Shown piece after piece: positions 38,983 through 53,488 of a stretch of 64,000 bases of DNA. Location of the stretch: contig OY744469.1 of the NCBI GenBank assembly GCA_963556145.1, positions 4,622,767-4,686,766 of the forward strand, in the 5' to 3' direction. This stretch comes from Hygrocybe punicea (taxonomy: Eukaryota; Basidiomycota; Agaricomycetes; Agaricales; Hygrophoraceae). The notes below the pieces were generated by a model. The model worked only from the letters and a program-made list of their open reading frames with translations, ran no database searches and had not been told where the DNA came from. A program made the translations under genes and the position numbers. How positions within the stretch are numbered: position 1 is the first letter of the stretch; the number at the start of each line of letters is the position of its first letter.

Positions 38983-39240
38983 TATGGTAGTTGTGAACTT
39001 GCGGACGGGACACGACCCGACCCGACAGCGTGTGGTCAATATTTATACCGTTGCACCATGCACATTATTATTTACATAATTGGGTGCCGAACTTACAGCC
39101 TTCAAGACATGAACAGCCCCAACCTGCTAAGGCCTGAATATCCACAGCAATTTGGCGGAACATTCTTATAGTCAACTATTCATCGAAGCCAATACATAAC
39201 CAGAATAGCGATTTTCAAATAACTTGAGATACGACCCATA

Positions 39241-41412
<2,172 letters not shown>

Positions 41413-41502
41413 GGTCAAGTTCAAGCTGAGGCAGTGAAATTCTTTGCAACTCCGCTCTCCTGAAATCTGTCCGCAGCTGACTCGGAGGTGGTCATTACAG
41501 CA

Positions 41503-42192
41503 ATGTCGACAGAACTCCCATACGCAGCTGATGCTGAGGTCTCGCTATCATACGATGAGCTCGAAGTTTGTACCTATCTCTTGCATCTCCTCAAGGACTT
41601 ACTTCATTGTCATGCACGATTCTAGGTGTTAAAATTGCAATACGAGAAAGAACAGGCTCTAACACACATCACAGTTCAAACAAAGTTCAATTACGCATGG
41701 GGATTGGTGAAAAGTCCAATGAGAGAACATCAGGTGGAAGGCGTGCGGTTGTTGCAAGGTGCTTCACGCTGTGAATGCCGTATTCGCCCGGCTCCCTAAC
41801 TGTCAATCTCACAGAAATATACCGGTCAGAACCCGGACGGCGGAGAGAGTGTTTGTATTATTTGGCTCTCGGTCATTACAAGATGGGAAATTATGACGAG
41901 GCCAAGAAGTTCAATGGTGTGCACGACGCTCACTCCACTTCATGCCTGATCAATCTGCCGTGAAACAGCGCTACTCATTGACAAAGAGCCAACTAATATG
42001 CAAGCTCAAAGTCTGTTATCATTGATCGACAAAGCCGTCGCACGAGGTAACGTTCCAATATCTGTTTGCTTCGAAAGCTTAGTTACGACCAATTTCACAG
42101 AAGGGTATATAGGAATGGCACTCGCAGGGGGTGCGGCAGCCCTCGGAACAATCATTCTCGCGAGTCTTATACGGCGAGCAACTCGCAAATGA
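41503..42192 (+). CDS. FIS1: mitochondrial fission protein FIS1
   Basis: Five exons (41503-41565, 41626-41758, 41815-41916, 41969-42046, 42101-42192) encode 155 residues. [51 protein letters not shown] and [13 protein letters not shown] form the TPR-like bundle. [20 protein letters not shown] is the tail anchor, followed by the short basic end SLIRRATRK. Fis1 sits in the outer mitochondrial and peroxisomal membranes and recruits the Dnm1 machinery through adaptors. Donor use includes GTTTGT and GTAACG. Confidence 0.95.
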
Positions 42193-42737
42193 TTAATCTT
42201 GATGCTAACCCGACATCAATCTTGTATACGCTTACTGTTCGAACCCACTCCCAACTTCTCCTGAACCCCATGTCATCCAACAATGACAATTAATGTAAAC
42301 TTGTGAAAAATGGGACTTATCGTACGGAAGACAGGACTGGGTAGACTCGTATGTATAAGAACGATGAAACTTTCAATGTCGCACCTCTCGCAGGCGGATA
42401 TTAGTCTATGTAAATAATGCAAACTTCTATCATTTGAACGGCAAATTTTTCGATACAGAGCAGGTAAGGAAGTACATAAATGAGATATGGTAACTCAAAT
42501 AAAAGGCTGTCCATATCGTGATGGAGGTATAGATAATCGCTCGTGAATCCGGGTGCAATGCAAGATGCCATTAATAGTTGGGGGGGTGCGGGGGAAACAT
42601 GTTTTCGTGATGAAGCTGTTGCTTCATGTTGGGAGAAAGACGGCTTGAAAGCGCCGAAGCAATCAACGTGATGGGAAGGGAATAAACAAGTGTTTCCTAC
42701 CAGCTTGTGCATACATCTCGTCTTGGGTCAGCTGCAA
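42193..42737. other. convergent intergenic region, FIS1 and M50B-like gene
   Basis: A 545-bp region between stop codons. It probably holds the two 3' UTRs. Frames here (for example 42401-42712 minus) show no family features. Confidence 0.4.
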
Positions 42738-43985
42738 TTACTTGCGACGCATAAATAACACACAGGGTAAGATAGCCGCAACATGCACCTTGAAGCCAAC
42801 GATTCCAATAATCACAAAACCAACGAGTACAGTGATCTCAAAAAGTATCCATATTGCCGCCCATGCTATTGCGTATATGTCAAGTAATGATCGGGGAGTT
42901 CACAATGTATGCAGACTCACTGTGAGGTCTCACGCTGGGATAGAGAAGCGAAAACTGCGTGGCGTCGGAATCATTTGCTTTGTGGAAGAATTTGTCGTCT
43001 GAGATGTCCCCTGCAACAAAGCCTTAATGTCAAGTAACATGTTCAGTGAGACATTGGTACTCACAGACAACGTAGAAGATGCTGCAACCGAAGTCAGATT
43101 TCACGATCTAACGAGACGAGCGATTTTGCATTCACATACTTCATCACGCCCACCAACAGACAATACCACCGTAATGCCTGCCTGCAGAACGTAGTCAGAA
43201 AAGTAAGGACCAACGAGGTCAAAACGTAATGCCAACGCATGATCGATGAACCAGAAACCTATGAGCAGTCCTTCGTATAGAACCGTGAGCAGTATAGTTC
43301 TGCAAGACCACACATGAGATTTTGTGAAATATATCCCCTCGAATGGTCGACATAAACTCACAGCTTGTCCCGTACCAAAACCAATGGAGTTACCATGCCG
43401 ATGCCCAGCACGAAACTCATTACTTTGGCGACCAATGTGTCCCAGCCAGCGAGAATGAACAATGCTCCCATCAGAGTTGATCCAATATAACCTGCAGAGA
43501 GAGTCAAAGTAGGATTCCCGCCTTGCACAATGGTGGCACCGCCCAGGTTTGGATCGATCGTCACCTTCAATACTGTGCCGCCAGTCATTATTGCCTGAAC
43601 AGCCCCATAACCCAAAAAAATATCAAGAGTTGGTAACGAGGTCGACGCACTGCGGCTATATGACATAGCTCATGCCAGCCAATACTAAACAGTTTTAGTG
43701 GATTGATGAGATTCCTTGCCCCGGGCACGTTCCACACCCCAAAGATGATCACTGCGTAGACAAGAATCTACACAGATACTTGTCAAATCTCGCGCTGCTT
43801 CTGCAATCGAATCAAAAGGTCGTACAACATACAACACGACCAGCTGCAAAACAAGGATGTGATATGAATCGAAAGATAAATCTTCACCTCCTGCAACAAC
43901 ATACCTGGTCACGACCGGGTGTAAGTGGATTTGGTGTAGGTGTCGATGTTTTTGGTGCTATTGGAGGCCGGCTTATTGATGCCAT
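42738..43985 (-). CDS. M50B-like integral membrane metalloprotease
   Basis: ATG 43983-43985 starts MASISRPPIAPKTSTPTPNP. Membrane segments follow (LVVLYVVILVYAVIIFGVWN). FSIGWHELCHIAAAIMTGG carries the HExxH zinc motif (HELCH), assembled across an intron. Then GGATIVQGGNPTLTLSAGYI, STLMGALFILAGWDTLVAKV, LTILLTVLYEGLLIGFWFID and, near the end, WAAIWILFEITVLVGFVIIG, stopping at 42738-42740. The layout matches peptidase M50B-like proteins found widely in fungi. Intramembrane proteolysis is inferred from HExxH; substrates are unknown. It is divergent from histone H2A. Confidence 0.87.
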
Positions 43986-44229
43986 GGACTCCAGGTGAGT
44001 AGTATAGGGTATGACTTGGAGTTCAAGCGGGCGCTGCAGTCGTTTGTGTCAAAGTGTTACAACCCAAGAAATTTATATAACGGCTGTTTGTCTTCGCACA
44101 CGCCTTCGTTTGATGGCTTGCTGTGAGTTTTAAGGTGGCCTCGTGCGATCCTCAAGGTTTCGCTGAGTGAACGGGCTTGTGACCGTGAAGCTGTATTTGG
44201 AATAGTCGATTATTTAATCCGTGGGAAAA

Positions 44230-44256
44230 ACGCGTGGTCACGTGAATTTGACGCGT
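44230..44256 (+). promoter_or_regulatory. paired ACGCGT (MCB) elements and CACGTG upstream of histone H2A
   Basis: ACGCGT occurs at 44230-44235 and 44251-44256, with CACGTG at 44239-44244 between them, about 120-146 bp before the H2A ATG. ACGCGT is the MluI cell-cycle box bound by MBF/DSC1 for G1/S transcription in yeasts. Histone genes peak at that stage, so the placement makes sense. Function here is inferred. Confidence 0.6.
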
Positions 44257-44275
44257 TCGGAGTCTGAAGAGGCGC

Positions 44276-44282
44276 TATAAAA
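44276..44282 (+). promoter_or_regulatory. TATA box of histone H2A
   Basis: TATAAAA lies 94 bp upstream of the H2A start codon and 20 bp after the second ACGCGT element. Confidence 0.55.
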
Positions 44283-44375
44283 TCTGACACTTTGGGCTCG
44301 GGTTGATAATAACGGCCTCTTCACCAACCACCAACCCCGCAAGTTTTTTTTAAACATTGACGCAACGACTTTACA

Positions 44376-44999
44376 ATGGTATGTGGTACATCAAATACAT
44401 TATCCTTGTGTTGACAACATTTCCAGGCTGGAAAGGGAAAAGCGTGTGTATTTCCCCCTTTTCCGTTCCATAACTGGCACTTAACTTCTCATCTTATCTA
44501 GTGGCAAGTCTTTGGGGAAAAAAAGTGGTGAATCAACAAACCAGACACGTTCTGCTCGCGCCGGTCTGCAGTTCCCCGTGGGTCGTATCCATCGTATCCT
44601 CAAGAAGGGAAACTATGCTAAACGCGTTGGTGCTGGAGCGCCTGGTACGTCATTGAGTTGTTGGAAAAATCCTCTATTCATTATTCTTGTCCAGTTTATC
44701 TTGCTGCCGTCCTCGAATATCTTACTGCCGAGATCCTTGAACTAGCAGGCAATGCATGCCGAGACAACAAGAAACGTCGTATCATTCCTCGGCACTTGCA
44801 ACTTGCCATTCGCAATGATGAAGAGTATGTATCGGTCATCTTTTCGGGACCATGTTTGACATTGTACCATCGCAGACTACATAAACTCTTGGGTAATGTG
44901 ATTATCAGCCAAGGTGGTGTCGTACCGTTCATTCAACCTGAACTGCTCCCAACAAAATCAAACAAGGGGAGGAAAGATGGTGCTTCCCAGGAAGTTTAG
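44376..44999 (+). CDS. histone H2A with SQEV tail
   Basis: Five exons (44376-44378, 44427-44443, 44502-44644, 44695-44824, 44876-44999) encode 138 residues. [75 protein letters not shown] and [20 protein letters not shown] define canonical H2A. The C-terminus GASQEV fits the SQ(E/D)-hydrophobic phosphorylation site used by ATM/ATR-type kinases in DNA damage (gamma-H2A). The first exon is ATG only; the second is 17 nt. No H2B neighbour is in the window, unlike the paired H2A/H2B layout of many fungi. Confidence 0.96.
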
Positions 45000-45100
45000 T
45001 AATTTACTTCTTAATTGCTCACTGTATTCCTTGTTTTACTATAATGTACGCTCGTATTTGGTCTCGAGTGCTATCGATAATTAAAACGATGAAATGTTCT

Positions 45101-46337
45101 TTACTCTGGTCGCTTCCCTGCAACCATTCCAGTCCTCCCCGAACTGGCATACATGATCTCTGATGTTGGCAACTCGGGAGCCTTATAATCTCCCTCCGCA
45201 CCATCCTGGAACATGTTACCATTTCCTGTAGGAAATGTTGATGTCGGCAATTGTATTAGGTCGTTTGGAGTTCGCGTGAGGTAGACTCGAAGCAGAGCGT
45301 CTTCCGCAGCCTTTTCAAAGCATGAGATGAAAAGACCAGGCAGCGGGACGAAACTTACTCGGAACTCGGCCATTTTGAGTGATGAGCCGAAACCCTCCCC
45401 CAGTTGATCTGGACCAGAGTAAATGCCAACTACGAATACAGGGGAGTTGGAGAATCGACCAGTCTCTTTGAGTAACCTACGGGAAACGGACGTTTGGCAA
45501 ACGTGGTGGATAGGCTAGACGAAGATACAAACCGGGATTTTGGTCGTTCACGATTAAACTTCTGGACCATTTCCGCCAAGGCTTTTTTGGGATCGCGAAA
45601 TTTGATCATACTGCGTAGATCAATCTCACGACTGAGGAAGAATGAGTGAACAAATTTGCGGGCTGCGAGGAGAGAACGGGTTTGGTAGATCAGAGCCGTT
45701 ATTGCACGAGGTACTGATGCAAGAGCATCGGTATGCAGGACGGCGGGGCTTGTTGGTGTATTCGGCTAGCGCAAAAACAACTAGTCAGCTAAATGTAAGT
45801 TCAGGTGCATTTGATTGATGGCTGTCTACGCACTGTTCTGTGCCACCGTAAAAGCGATGCAGCACCCATTTCCTGGGCGACATTAGCGCAAGTGAACGGG
45901 CCCACATGCGCGCTAACAGCTGCCTTGAGAACTCGTGTTGGCAAATATGGATATGAAGCATGCAGGTGCTCCGAGGCGAACAAGCCCAGCAACGCGTTCC
46001 CTACTGTCGCAAGCTGCGCGTTGGATTTAAGCGCTGGGTCTCGTGAGTTGTGGGTGTTGTGCAATGGGATGAATGAAGGGTGGGTGCAGGCTTGCTGGAT
46101 GACTTCGGTCGAAGTCAAAACTGAAGACAAGCCTATTCTGGAGGCAAATGCGGTGAGTGCCGATGGTGGTGGTGGTTGGAGCGAGGCCCATGTCGCTGGA
46201 GAGAAATATTGCGGTCGTGAGCCTTCCACTGGAGGTTTGAAAAGAGAATCTTTTGGAGGGAATTTTTGGAGATGCGCAATGGACACGGACGTTAGCTTTG
46301 CTGCTGTCGAAACGATTTTTTTTTGAGCCTGCCCCAT
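45101..46337 (-). CDS. mitochondrial large-subunit ribosomal protein mL44 (yeast Mrpl3 type)
   Basis: ATG 46335-46337 starts MGQAQKKIVSTAAKLTS. YFSPATWASLQPPPPSALTA leads to an RNase III-like fold: ASRIGLSSVLTSTEVIQQAC, THPSF, NAQLATVGNALLGLFASEHL. Later exons give VPRAITALIYQTRSLLAARK, FVHSFFLSREIDL and, in the last exon, a double-strand RNA-binding-like segment with FEKAAEDALLRVYLTRTP, ending at 45101. The catalytic acidic residues of true RNase III are replaced (NAQLATVGNALLG instead of the ERLEFLGD signature), as expected for mL44. It faces H2A convergently, 101 bp apart. Confidence 0.88.
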
Positions 46338-46611
46338 TATTTTATACTTGCCTGCCACTGGTGGCGGTCAAGCCAAAGAAGAACTGCTCTCGGCAACATC
46401 CGACTGGCAATTTTTTAACTTCACGCTTTGTTCCCTGTCCTCAACGACGAGCAGCACGACAAGCGCCGTTCTCACTCAAACGTTGTAGACCCGATCCAAC
46501 GTGGGATAACTGCATAGCTTTAAACGTTTCCAAAAGTGCTGATAACACGCTGGTCGCAGCCCTCGAGCTTGAACAAATACAGCCACCTCCAGCAACCACT
46601 CACAATCAACA

Positions 46612-49600
46612 ATGGCGGTCTTGTCGTTACCCTTATCGTTCAACAATTCTTTTTGGTCGCAGGACTACAGGAGAGGTCTCGAGGTCGTGTTTGCAAAACT
46701 CGAACAGGTTTGTGTCCTGTGTAGTTCAACATCCACGTCGCTCAAAAAAATTGTCAGGGCGTTGCAGAAAATGATGAAATTATTGCATTCATAACGGTAG
46801 CTCATTTCTCCGCGAGTTTGTCTCAGCGTTAATCATACATCTGGAAGGCGCGCGCAGTGGCGGAAGGACAGTTGGCATCTTCACTGTTGAATCCCGTTTT
46901 GCCTGAGTTTCCGGGTTTGTCGCTTCTCCCCGACAAAATATTCTTGTTAACACGAGCGTTTCAGGGACGGGCTTCAGCGCCGACGATGGTGCATCAATGC
47001 TCGTAACCTTTCGTGGCCTGCAATCAGAATCTGTTTTGCAGGGTAAAGTCCACAAGTCTATCGCCCAGGAGTTAAAGACATTGGTTGTTGATCCATTTGA
47101 CGACTGGGCACAAGGCTATAAGGTGTGCCGTCCTGGAAAACTATTTTCGTCATCCATTGTTCACAGGACTGTTTAGAAACAACTCGTAGAGCGAAAATTG
47201 GCGTTTTTCGATGCCTACTTGCCCTCCTACGAGCAAGCTCAAGGAGAGGTATGTTACTTGTTCTGCGAACAGCATGTATCCTCAGGACCGTCTACCTTTT
47301 TAGGTGGCCAAACTCAAATATCAGTATTTGTCAAAAACCCGACGTGCAGATGAGGCTGAAGACGAGTAACGTCCAGTTTCGCGTTTTGCCGCACCAGTGA
47401 CTCATGAATGCTTTAGCGCGAAATTTGCGCCCAATATCAAGCTCGAGGACAAGTACACATCCTCACCACACATTCGGCCCCATGACCGCGCGCCGCCACA
47501 GCGAACTGCAAGTGTGTCCGACCGTATTGCTCAACGGGTGAGAGAAATTCAAGGCAACAGCGCCGGTAATGCTGCTGCATCCACCGACGTATCCAAATCC
47601 GAGAATGAGAAGACGGCTGAAATAGAGACGACATTACCGAAGATAGACAAGGGTAAAGGAAAAGCAGTTGAAAGAGATCCTTCTCCTCCTCCCCTTGCTT
47701 CTCCTCTTGCAATGTCGCCACCTTTACCGCCAGCGAAACTCAGCACGTCTCCGATGCCACCCATGCCCGCTCCGCCTGTGATACTTGCAGGTCTTTCTGT
47801 CCCACGGTCTGCTGTCGCGCAGCTGCTTACCCGCGCAGCAAGCGAGCTTCCTCTTCGCCCCGTGCGATTCCCCCTCTTAGGAGAATATCCAGATTGCTTC
47901 ACAGGGGAAGAGATCGTGGCTTGGTTGCATGAGAATGTGGAAGGGTTTGGGGGGAGCCTGGATCGTGCGGAAGACGCAGCGAGGGACTTGACGGAGCGGG
48001 AAGGTCTTCTTCGTCGTATCGGAGAGTTCGGTAACCAATTTGAGCATTCTGATGATGCTTTCTACCAATTCCGCCCCAAGGTACGGCGACAGACCCCAAA
48101 TTTTTATCCGACTGACCACTTACCTAGGCTTTCGACGTCAATTACAAATCGGGGAGCCTCGAACCTTCCAAGGTGGCGTTGGCGCCTTCCCAGAACCTGC
48201 TCAAGCGCACGAACACCCTTGTCACTCTTGTCACCAAGGCAATCAATGGAAACACCGAGCCTGCCTACATCAAGGCACGTGAAGATGCCAAGTTGGCTGA
48301 TCAAGCGTACCGTGTTGCCGTGAGAAACATCGATAGACAGAGGTTGGCCCTTGAAGACAGAATAGAGGAAACTCTCAAGACTTTGCAGCTGTGGGAGGCG
48401 GGCAGGCTTAGTGCGGTCAAGACAGGTGCTTTTATTCTCATGTTAAAATGCTCAGCGAATGTTGAACAACTGCATGTCGCATTTAGTCCTTCTTCAGTAC
48501 CAAGGAACCCTGGCCAACTTCCCCAAATATATCGAACCATCCATCGAACGGTCTGCCACCCTCATAGCAGCCTACCAGCCTGAATCCGACCTGACCGTGC
48601 TGGTCGAACGCTATCGCACAGGGCCTTTCCGACCTGAAGCCCAAGTGTACGAGTCCGTGTCTAGCGATGAAATGGACGTTGTCTTTGGTATCGACTTGAG
48701 GAAGTGGGCTGAGGGCGGATGGAATGCATTGACGTCAGGCATTGTGAAGAAAGACTTGGTTCCTCCTGTTTTGACATCACTTCTAATAGGATTGGAGGAT
48801 GGATATCAAAGACTTCCTAATGATACAGGTAACGGTGTTTTCTGTAAGTTGGGTTTATTTTAACGACTTTCCTGTCACAGAGAAGAGGAAAGCATGGATC
48901 TACGAGGTCCCGCTTCCGGTCGTCCATCGACTCCGGGAGGCGCTTAATGCTATTCCTGCCGGGCAGCCGATTCCTGTAGATTTGTTGTCCAGATACGACG
49001 CGCCTATCATAGCTAGTACTCTCAAGCTGTGGGCCCTGGAACTCAATCCGCCGCTAGCTCTTTGGGAGGGTTGGGAAGAGTTCAGGAAGCTTTATCCAAC
49101 AGGTAATCCGCCTGGATCGGGCTGCAGAACCTTGCTGATTGATTCACCGGCAGTGGGATCTGCGGCGAAGGCTGATAATGAACATTCGGGAGAGCAGCAT
49201 ATTCAAGACTTGAAAGGAGCATTGCAGAGATGGCCTATGGTCCATTTGTATGTCCTAGACGTAATCCTGAAGCATCTCAGAGGGTGAGTGATGGATGCTA
49301 GCTGGTTGGATGTAATAATACCTGAAGTGGCTTTTAACGCAGTCTCATTGATTCTACGGTTGTCGACGAAGCAAACGAAGTTTATATTACTAAACTAGCG
49401 CTGTCTTGGGGTAGAGGTCAGCATTGGATCAACTAGCGAAGCGGTCGAGTTCTAATCTCTTTTCATTCAGTGATCATCAGGCCCAAATTCGAATCTGAAA
49501 TGTCCATCCAGGACCGTCATCCTACACGTATGCATTTTTCCATGTCATTGCATAAAACATAACAAAATGCTCTCTCTTCCCAGTTTTGTTTATTGATTTA

Positions 49601-50815
49601 TTGAAGAACTATGCCGAAATCGTTCCTCCTACCATCGCTCGCAAGAAACGTGAATCGGAGCGTAGGATACTGTCTCGGAAGCCGACAGCACCTGTCGACA
49701 TCAGACTGAGCAGGAGTAGGATCTCCATTGATGCTGATCCTAAGCAGCTGCTCGTGGCGCAGCAGGTTGCCCAAAACCCAACGCTGGCCAGGAAGGCCAT
49801 GTCTCCCGAGAGGCCTTCCCGTTCTTACCCGGCCGTCCCGGCAGTCGCAGTTGCGTCGCCAACTCCCCCTCCCCCCCCTCCCCCTCCTACAATCGAAAGA
49901 CAAATCTCATCCAAGCCTGTCCCTCCGCTAGTACCTCCACCACCGCCTCCGCCCGCCGCTTTAGCACATTCAGACCCTACACGCCCTGCATTCCAGGAAC
50001 CACACCCTGAGAATGGTGATCTCCCACCCCGTCCCACTTTCAAAGAGCCTCCTCCTGAAGTCGAAGAACTCCCGCCTCGTCCCACCTTTAAAGAGCCCCC
50101 TCCCGAGGTTGAGGACCTCCCACCTCGTCCCACCTTTAAAGAACCTCCTCCCGAGGTTGAGGATCTATTACCCCGCCCCACATTCAAAGAGCCTCCGCCC
50201 GAGGTGGAGGATCTCACGCCCCGTCCCTCTTTCAAAGAACCACAGTCTGAGACCCAGGAAGCTGCGCCTCCGCCCGACATCCCAGTATCTGTCACTCCAC
50301 AGAGCCTTGGCACGCCTTCGCCTTCGAAAGGCCCACATAATTCGACACCCATCCAAGAACCGTTGAAAGCTGGAGCTAGTCCTTACCACGAGTTCGACAA
50401 GAAACCAGTGTCGCCGCCGCCTATCATTCCGGTGTCTGTCACTCCCATCATGCCAAGCCATGTTAGGCGTCAGAGCGGTTCCTTCCCGCGGTCTGGTAGC
50501 CCCTCGCCTCCGAAAGGCTCGCGCAACTCCTCGCCTGGCCAAGAACCGTCGAATTCGTCGCCCCTGTCGAGGGTCTGGGGCCAAGGTTTTGTCCGTGGGC
50601 CACGGGTGGCTGCAAAGGGACCGAGGGCTCCGGGAAGTGCTGTCAGTTCCATGGTGGCAAATTTGAACAGGAATGGGTCACCGGCTTCTCCGCCCACTGC
50701 CCATAAACGGCTGTCAAGTCCGTCACCCAGGTCATCGATCTTCGGTAGGTCAGAGTCATTGTCCAGGCGGACGATGGCAAGTGATGCCGATGATGATGTT
50801 GTTGAGAAGAAATGA
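46612..50815 (+). CDS. F-BAR/DEP/RhoGAP protein (Rgd2 type)
   Basis: ATG 46612 starts MAVLSLPLSFNNSFWSQDYR. The F-BAR half reads LEQGVAENDEIIAFITARAV, SIAQELKTLVVDPFDDWAQG and VERKLAFFDAYLPSYEQAQ, continuing after an embedded DEP domain (FPLLGEYPDCFTGEEIVAWL...FGNQFEHSDDAFYQF) with YIKAREDAKLADQAYRVAVR. The RhoGAP part has PPVLTSLLIGLEDGYQRLP, EKRKAWIYEVPLPVVHRLRE and LKLWALELNPPLALWEGWEE. This order matches yeast Rgd2, a GAP for Cdc42 and Rho5, which couples membrane curvature to GTPase control. The C-terminal 400 residues are disordered, Pro-rich and hold tandem 16-residue repeats. The stop is at 50813-50815. Confidence 0.9.
50024..50263 (+). repeat. 48-bp in-frame tandem repeat, five units
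   Basis: Units begin at 50024, 50072, 50120, 50168 and 50216, each encoding a version of PPRPTFKEPPPEVEDL. A diverged half unit (RPAFQEPHPENGDL) precedes them. Third-position differences between units show the array is not freshly duplicated, but the protein period is exact. Confidence 0.85.
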
Positions 50816-51077
50816 GATCAAATTTGAACATTTGAACATTGGATTTTGGATTCTCAATCTATGCAGGTCGTATGAAATCATCTTTCTTCATATAATCTTG
50901 CTTTTCACGTATGTATGTATGAAGTCCTTTTATGCCTATCGGAGCTACGGCTCTGACGATATCCTCGAGTACTAGTAGCTTTATAATCGGCAGTAAATTT
51001 TCTTGCGTGAACTCTTATCTAATCTCGAGGTACTAATCATCAGCGACGAAGGTTAAACTGAAATTCCCAGCAAGAGA

Positions 51078-53488
51078 ATGTCAACAAAAACTGAGGACAC
51101 ATATGCGCTGCTCCCATCTACTCCCCCAGTCAGTGTGTTCTCGAGAAAGTTGAGAAGGACGGTTGGGCTGATGGCCATCGCCTTGAGTGCCATATTTGCC
51201 GTACACAACTTCGTTCAAATTCAAGGGATCTGGCCTTGTCACGGAAGCAACTTGGCCGTGGATGTCTGCCCCCAAACTCACGAGTTGGTGCCAAAGAAGA
51301 ATTTTGAGCTCTGGAAACATGTTGGAGAGACATTTGGCATGGAATCTTTCAAGGACAGGGCGGTGGAATGGCTGGGAGGAGCTGTTCGGGTTCCGTGAGC
51401 AACACTACCGTATTCACCAACCCTGACTTGAACTTGGGCTAGGACAGAATCGTATGACCAGATGGACCCTGTTGGAGTCGACCCGAGATGGGAGGCCTTT
51501 AGTATCTTCCATGACTACCTTTCGGACGCCTTTCCCTCGATGTGAGCTCAGGGCAAGAAATTTCGCTAATGTACTAAGCCTACCCGTAGCCACACAACCC
51601 TTTCGCTCACCAAGGTCAACACGTACGGTCTCGTGTATGCTTGGCCAGGCTCAGACTCATCTCTCAAACCTATATTACTTGCCGCACATCAAGGTGAGCC
51701 GGAGAATATACCTATTCATCGAATTCAAAGGACATGGTCGATAGATGTTGTGCCCGTCGACCCAACTACCGTCGACAAATGGGTGCATCCCCCTTACTCG
51801 GGCTACTTTGATGGTAGGTCGAGCGTACTCATCTGGTATCCCTTGTTGAAAATATACCAGGTGAACGTATTTGGGGGCGCGGAAGCATGGACGACAAGAG
51901 TGGCTTGATTGGCATCATGTCCTTACTTTACCATTTTCTTGCTCAATGTGTTAATACTCATTAGTTCTGCATCAGGTCTTCGATCGAGTCGTTACTGGAA
52001 AGCAATTTCAAACCGACACGAGGCGTTGTTCTTGCATTCGGGTTTGATGAAGAAACCAGTGGACTCCACGTATGTATTATCCATCCCCCTTCATGTTACC
52101 CCACACAATGATCGCTTGGTAGGGTGCCTCCCGATTGGCACAATATCTCTTGTCCACATTCGGTGAAGATGGCTTTGCTTTACTGGTTGACGAGGGTGGT
52201 ATGTCACTTCGTTGGGACTACCATCGGAGCATTAACGGACGTCTTAGCCGGAATAATCGACGACCGGTTTGGTGGCGTTGTGGCTCTTCCGGGGATCACT
52301 GAAAAGGGCTATTTAGATGTCCGGGTTGAAGTCACTTCGCCTGGCGGACACTCTAGTATTCCCCCTCCCCACACCGTAAGTTAACACTTGCTCTGGTTTA
52401 TAATACGCAATCGAAGGATCCAATGCAGAGCATTGGCATCCTTTCTGCACTCCTGGTCAAGTATGAGGCAAATCCGTATGAAACGCACTTGGTGAGCGAT
52501 GACTTCAATATTGTCTTGCCTGGATTTTGTCTCATGTGGTTATTTAGGCCCGAAGCCATCCTCTCTATCAAACTGTTCAATGCCAGGGTGCACACGCACC
52601 TTCCATGCCTTCCTCCCTAAGAAAAATCATTAAGCGTTCTGTTCACTCAGACAAGGCACTTCACAAGCTGGAGAAGCTGTTGTTCCAGGACCCGATGCTG
52701 AAGAGCCTCGTCGGAACCACGCAGGCTATTGACCTGATTCAAGGTGGTGTTAAGACGAACGCACTTCCAGAAAGGGCATGGGCCGTTGTCAATCACCGCA
52801 TCGCCACTGAAAGGTCTGTCCTTTTTCTTGACACCGCCGAATCAAAGCATCCCTACGATTAACGTTTACTCACATGTCGCCATGTATGACGTAGTTCCGT
52901 GGGCGCAGTGCAAGCGCATGATACGCAACTCCTGAAGGGGCTCGCCGCAGAATTCAATCTGACGTACGAGGCATTCGGCGTGCGCGTGTCTAGCGAAGGC
53001 GCGCCATCGCGTGGGACGCTGACGCTGAGAGATGCGTGGAATGCCGCGCTCGAGCCTGCTCCTGTTTCCCCAACCGGGCGGGATGCAACGTCGTACAAGC
53101 TACTGTCAGGCACCATAAAGGCCGTGTACAATGCACACCGATTTCTTTCGGGGGATCAGATATATGTCAGCCCCGCTATCATGTCCGGAAACACCGGTCA
53201 GTGATTTCTGTTGCGGACGAAGCTGGCTCATATGGGTGTGGGACACCAGATACACGGTACTACTGGAATTTGACCAAGAACATCTTCCGGTATAGCCATT
53301 ACGACAGCGGGAATGACCCGCTGATGGGTGGGGTGCATACAGTCAACGAGAGTAGGTCTCCCATGTTGTTCTGATACACGGAGTGCGCTGACGGATGAGG
53401 ATTAGGTGTGAATGTAGACTCGTTCATTGAGATGATCAGATTCTTCGCTACTCTGATTCTCAATGCGGACGAGTCCGTAGATCTGTAA
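51078..53488 (+). CDS. carboxypeptidase S, peptidase family M20
   Basis: About eleven exons. An N-terminal signal anchor (TVGLMAIALSAIFAVHNFVQ) follows a short cytosolic tail, as in vacuolar Cps1. Zn ligands and catalytic residues are visible across exons: ILLAAHQ-DVVPVD, WGRGSMDDKSGLIGI, FGFDEETSG, LLVDEGG and, near the end, YSHYDSGNDPLMGGVHTVNE. The dimerisation lid includes GYLDVRVEVTSPGGHSSIPP. It ends SVDL at TAA 53486-53488. The enzyme releases C-terminal residues from peptides such as Gly-Leu in the vacuole. All metal-binding positions appear intact. Confidence 0.92.

Noticed and set aside
49825..50352. Gly/Ser-rich minus frame with regular repeats
   Set aside because: It is the complement of the Pro/Glu repeat in the Rgd2-type protein; the periodicity is inherited.
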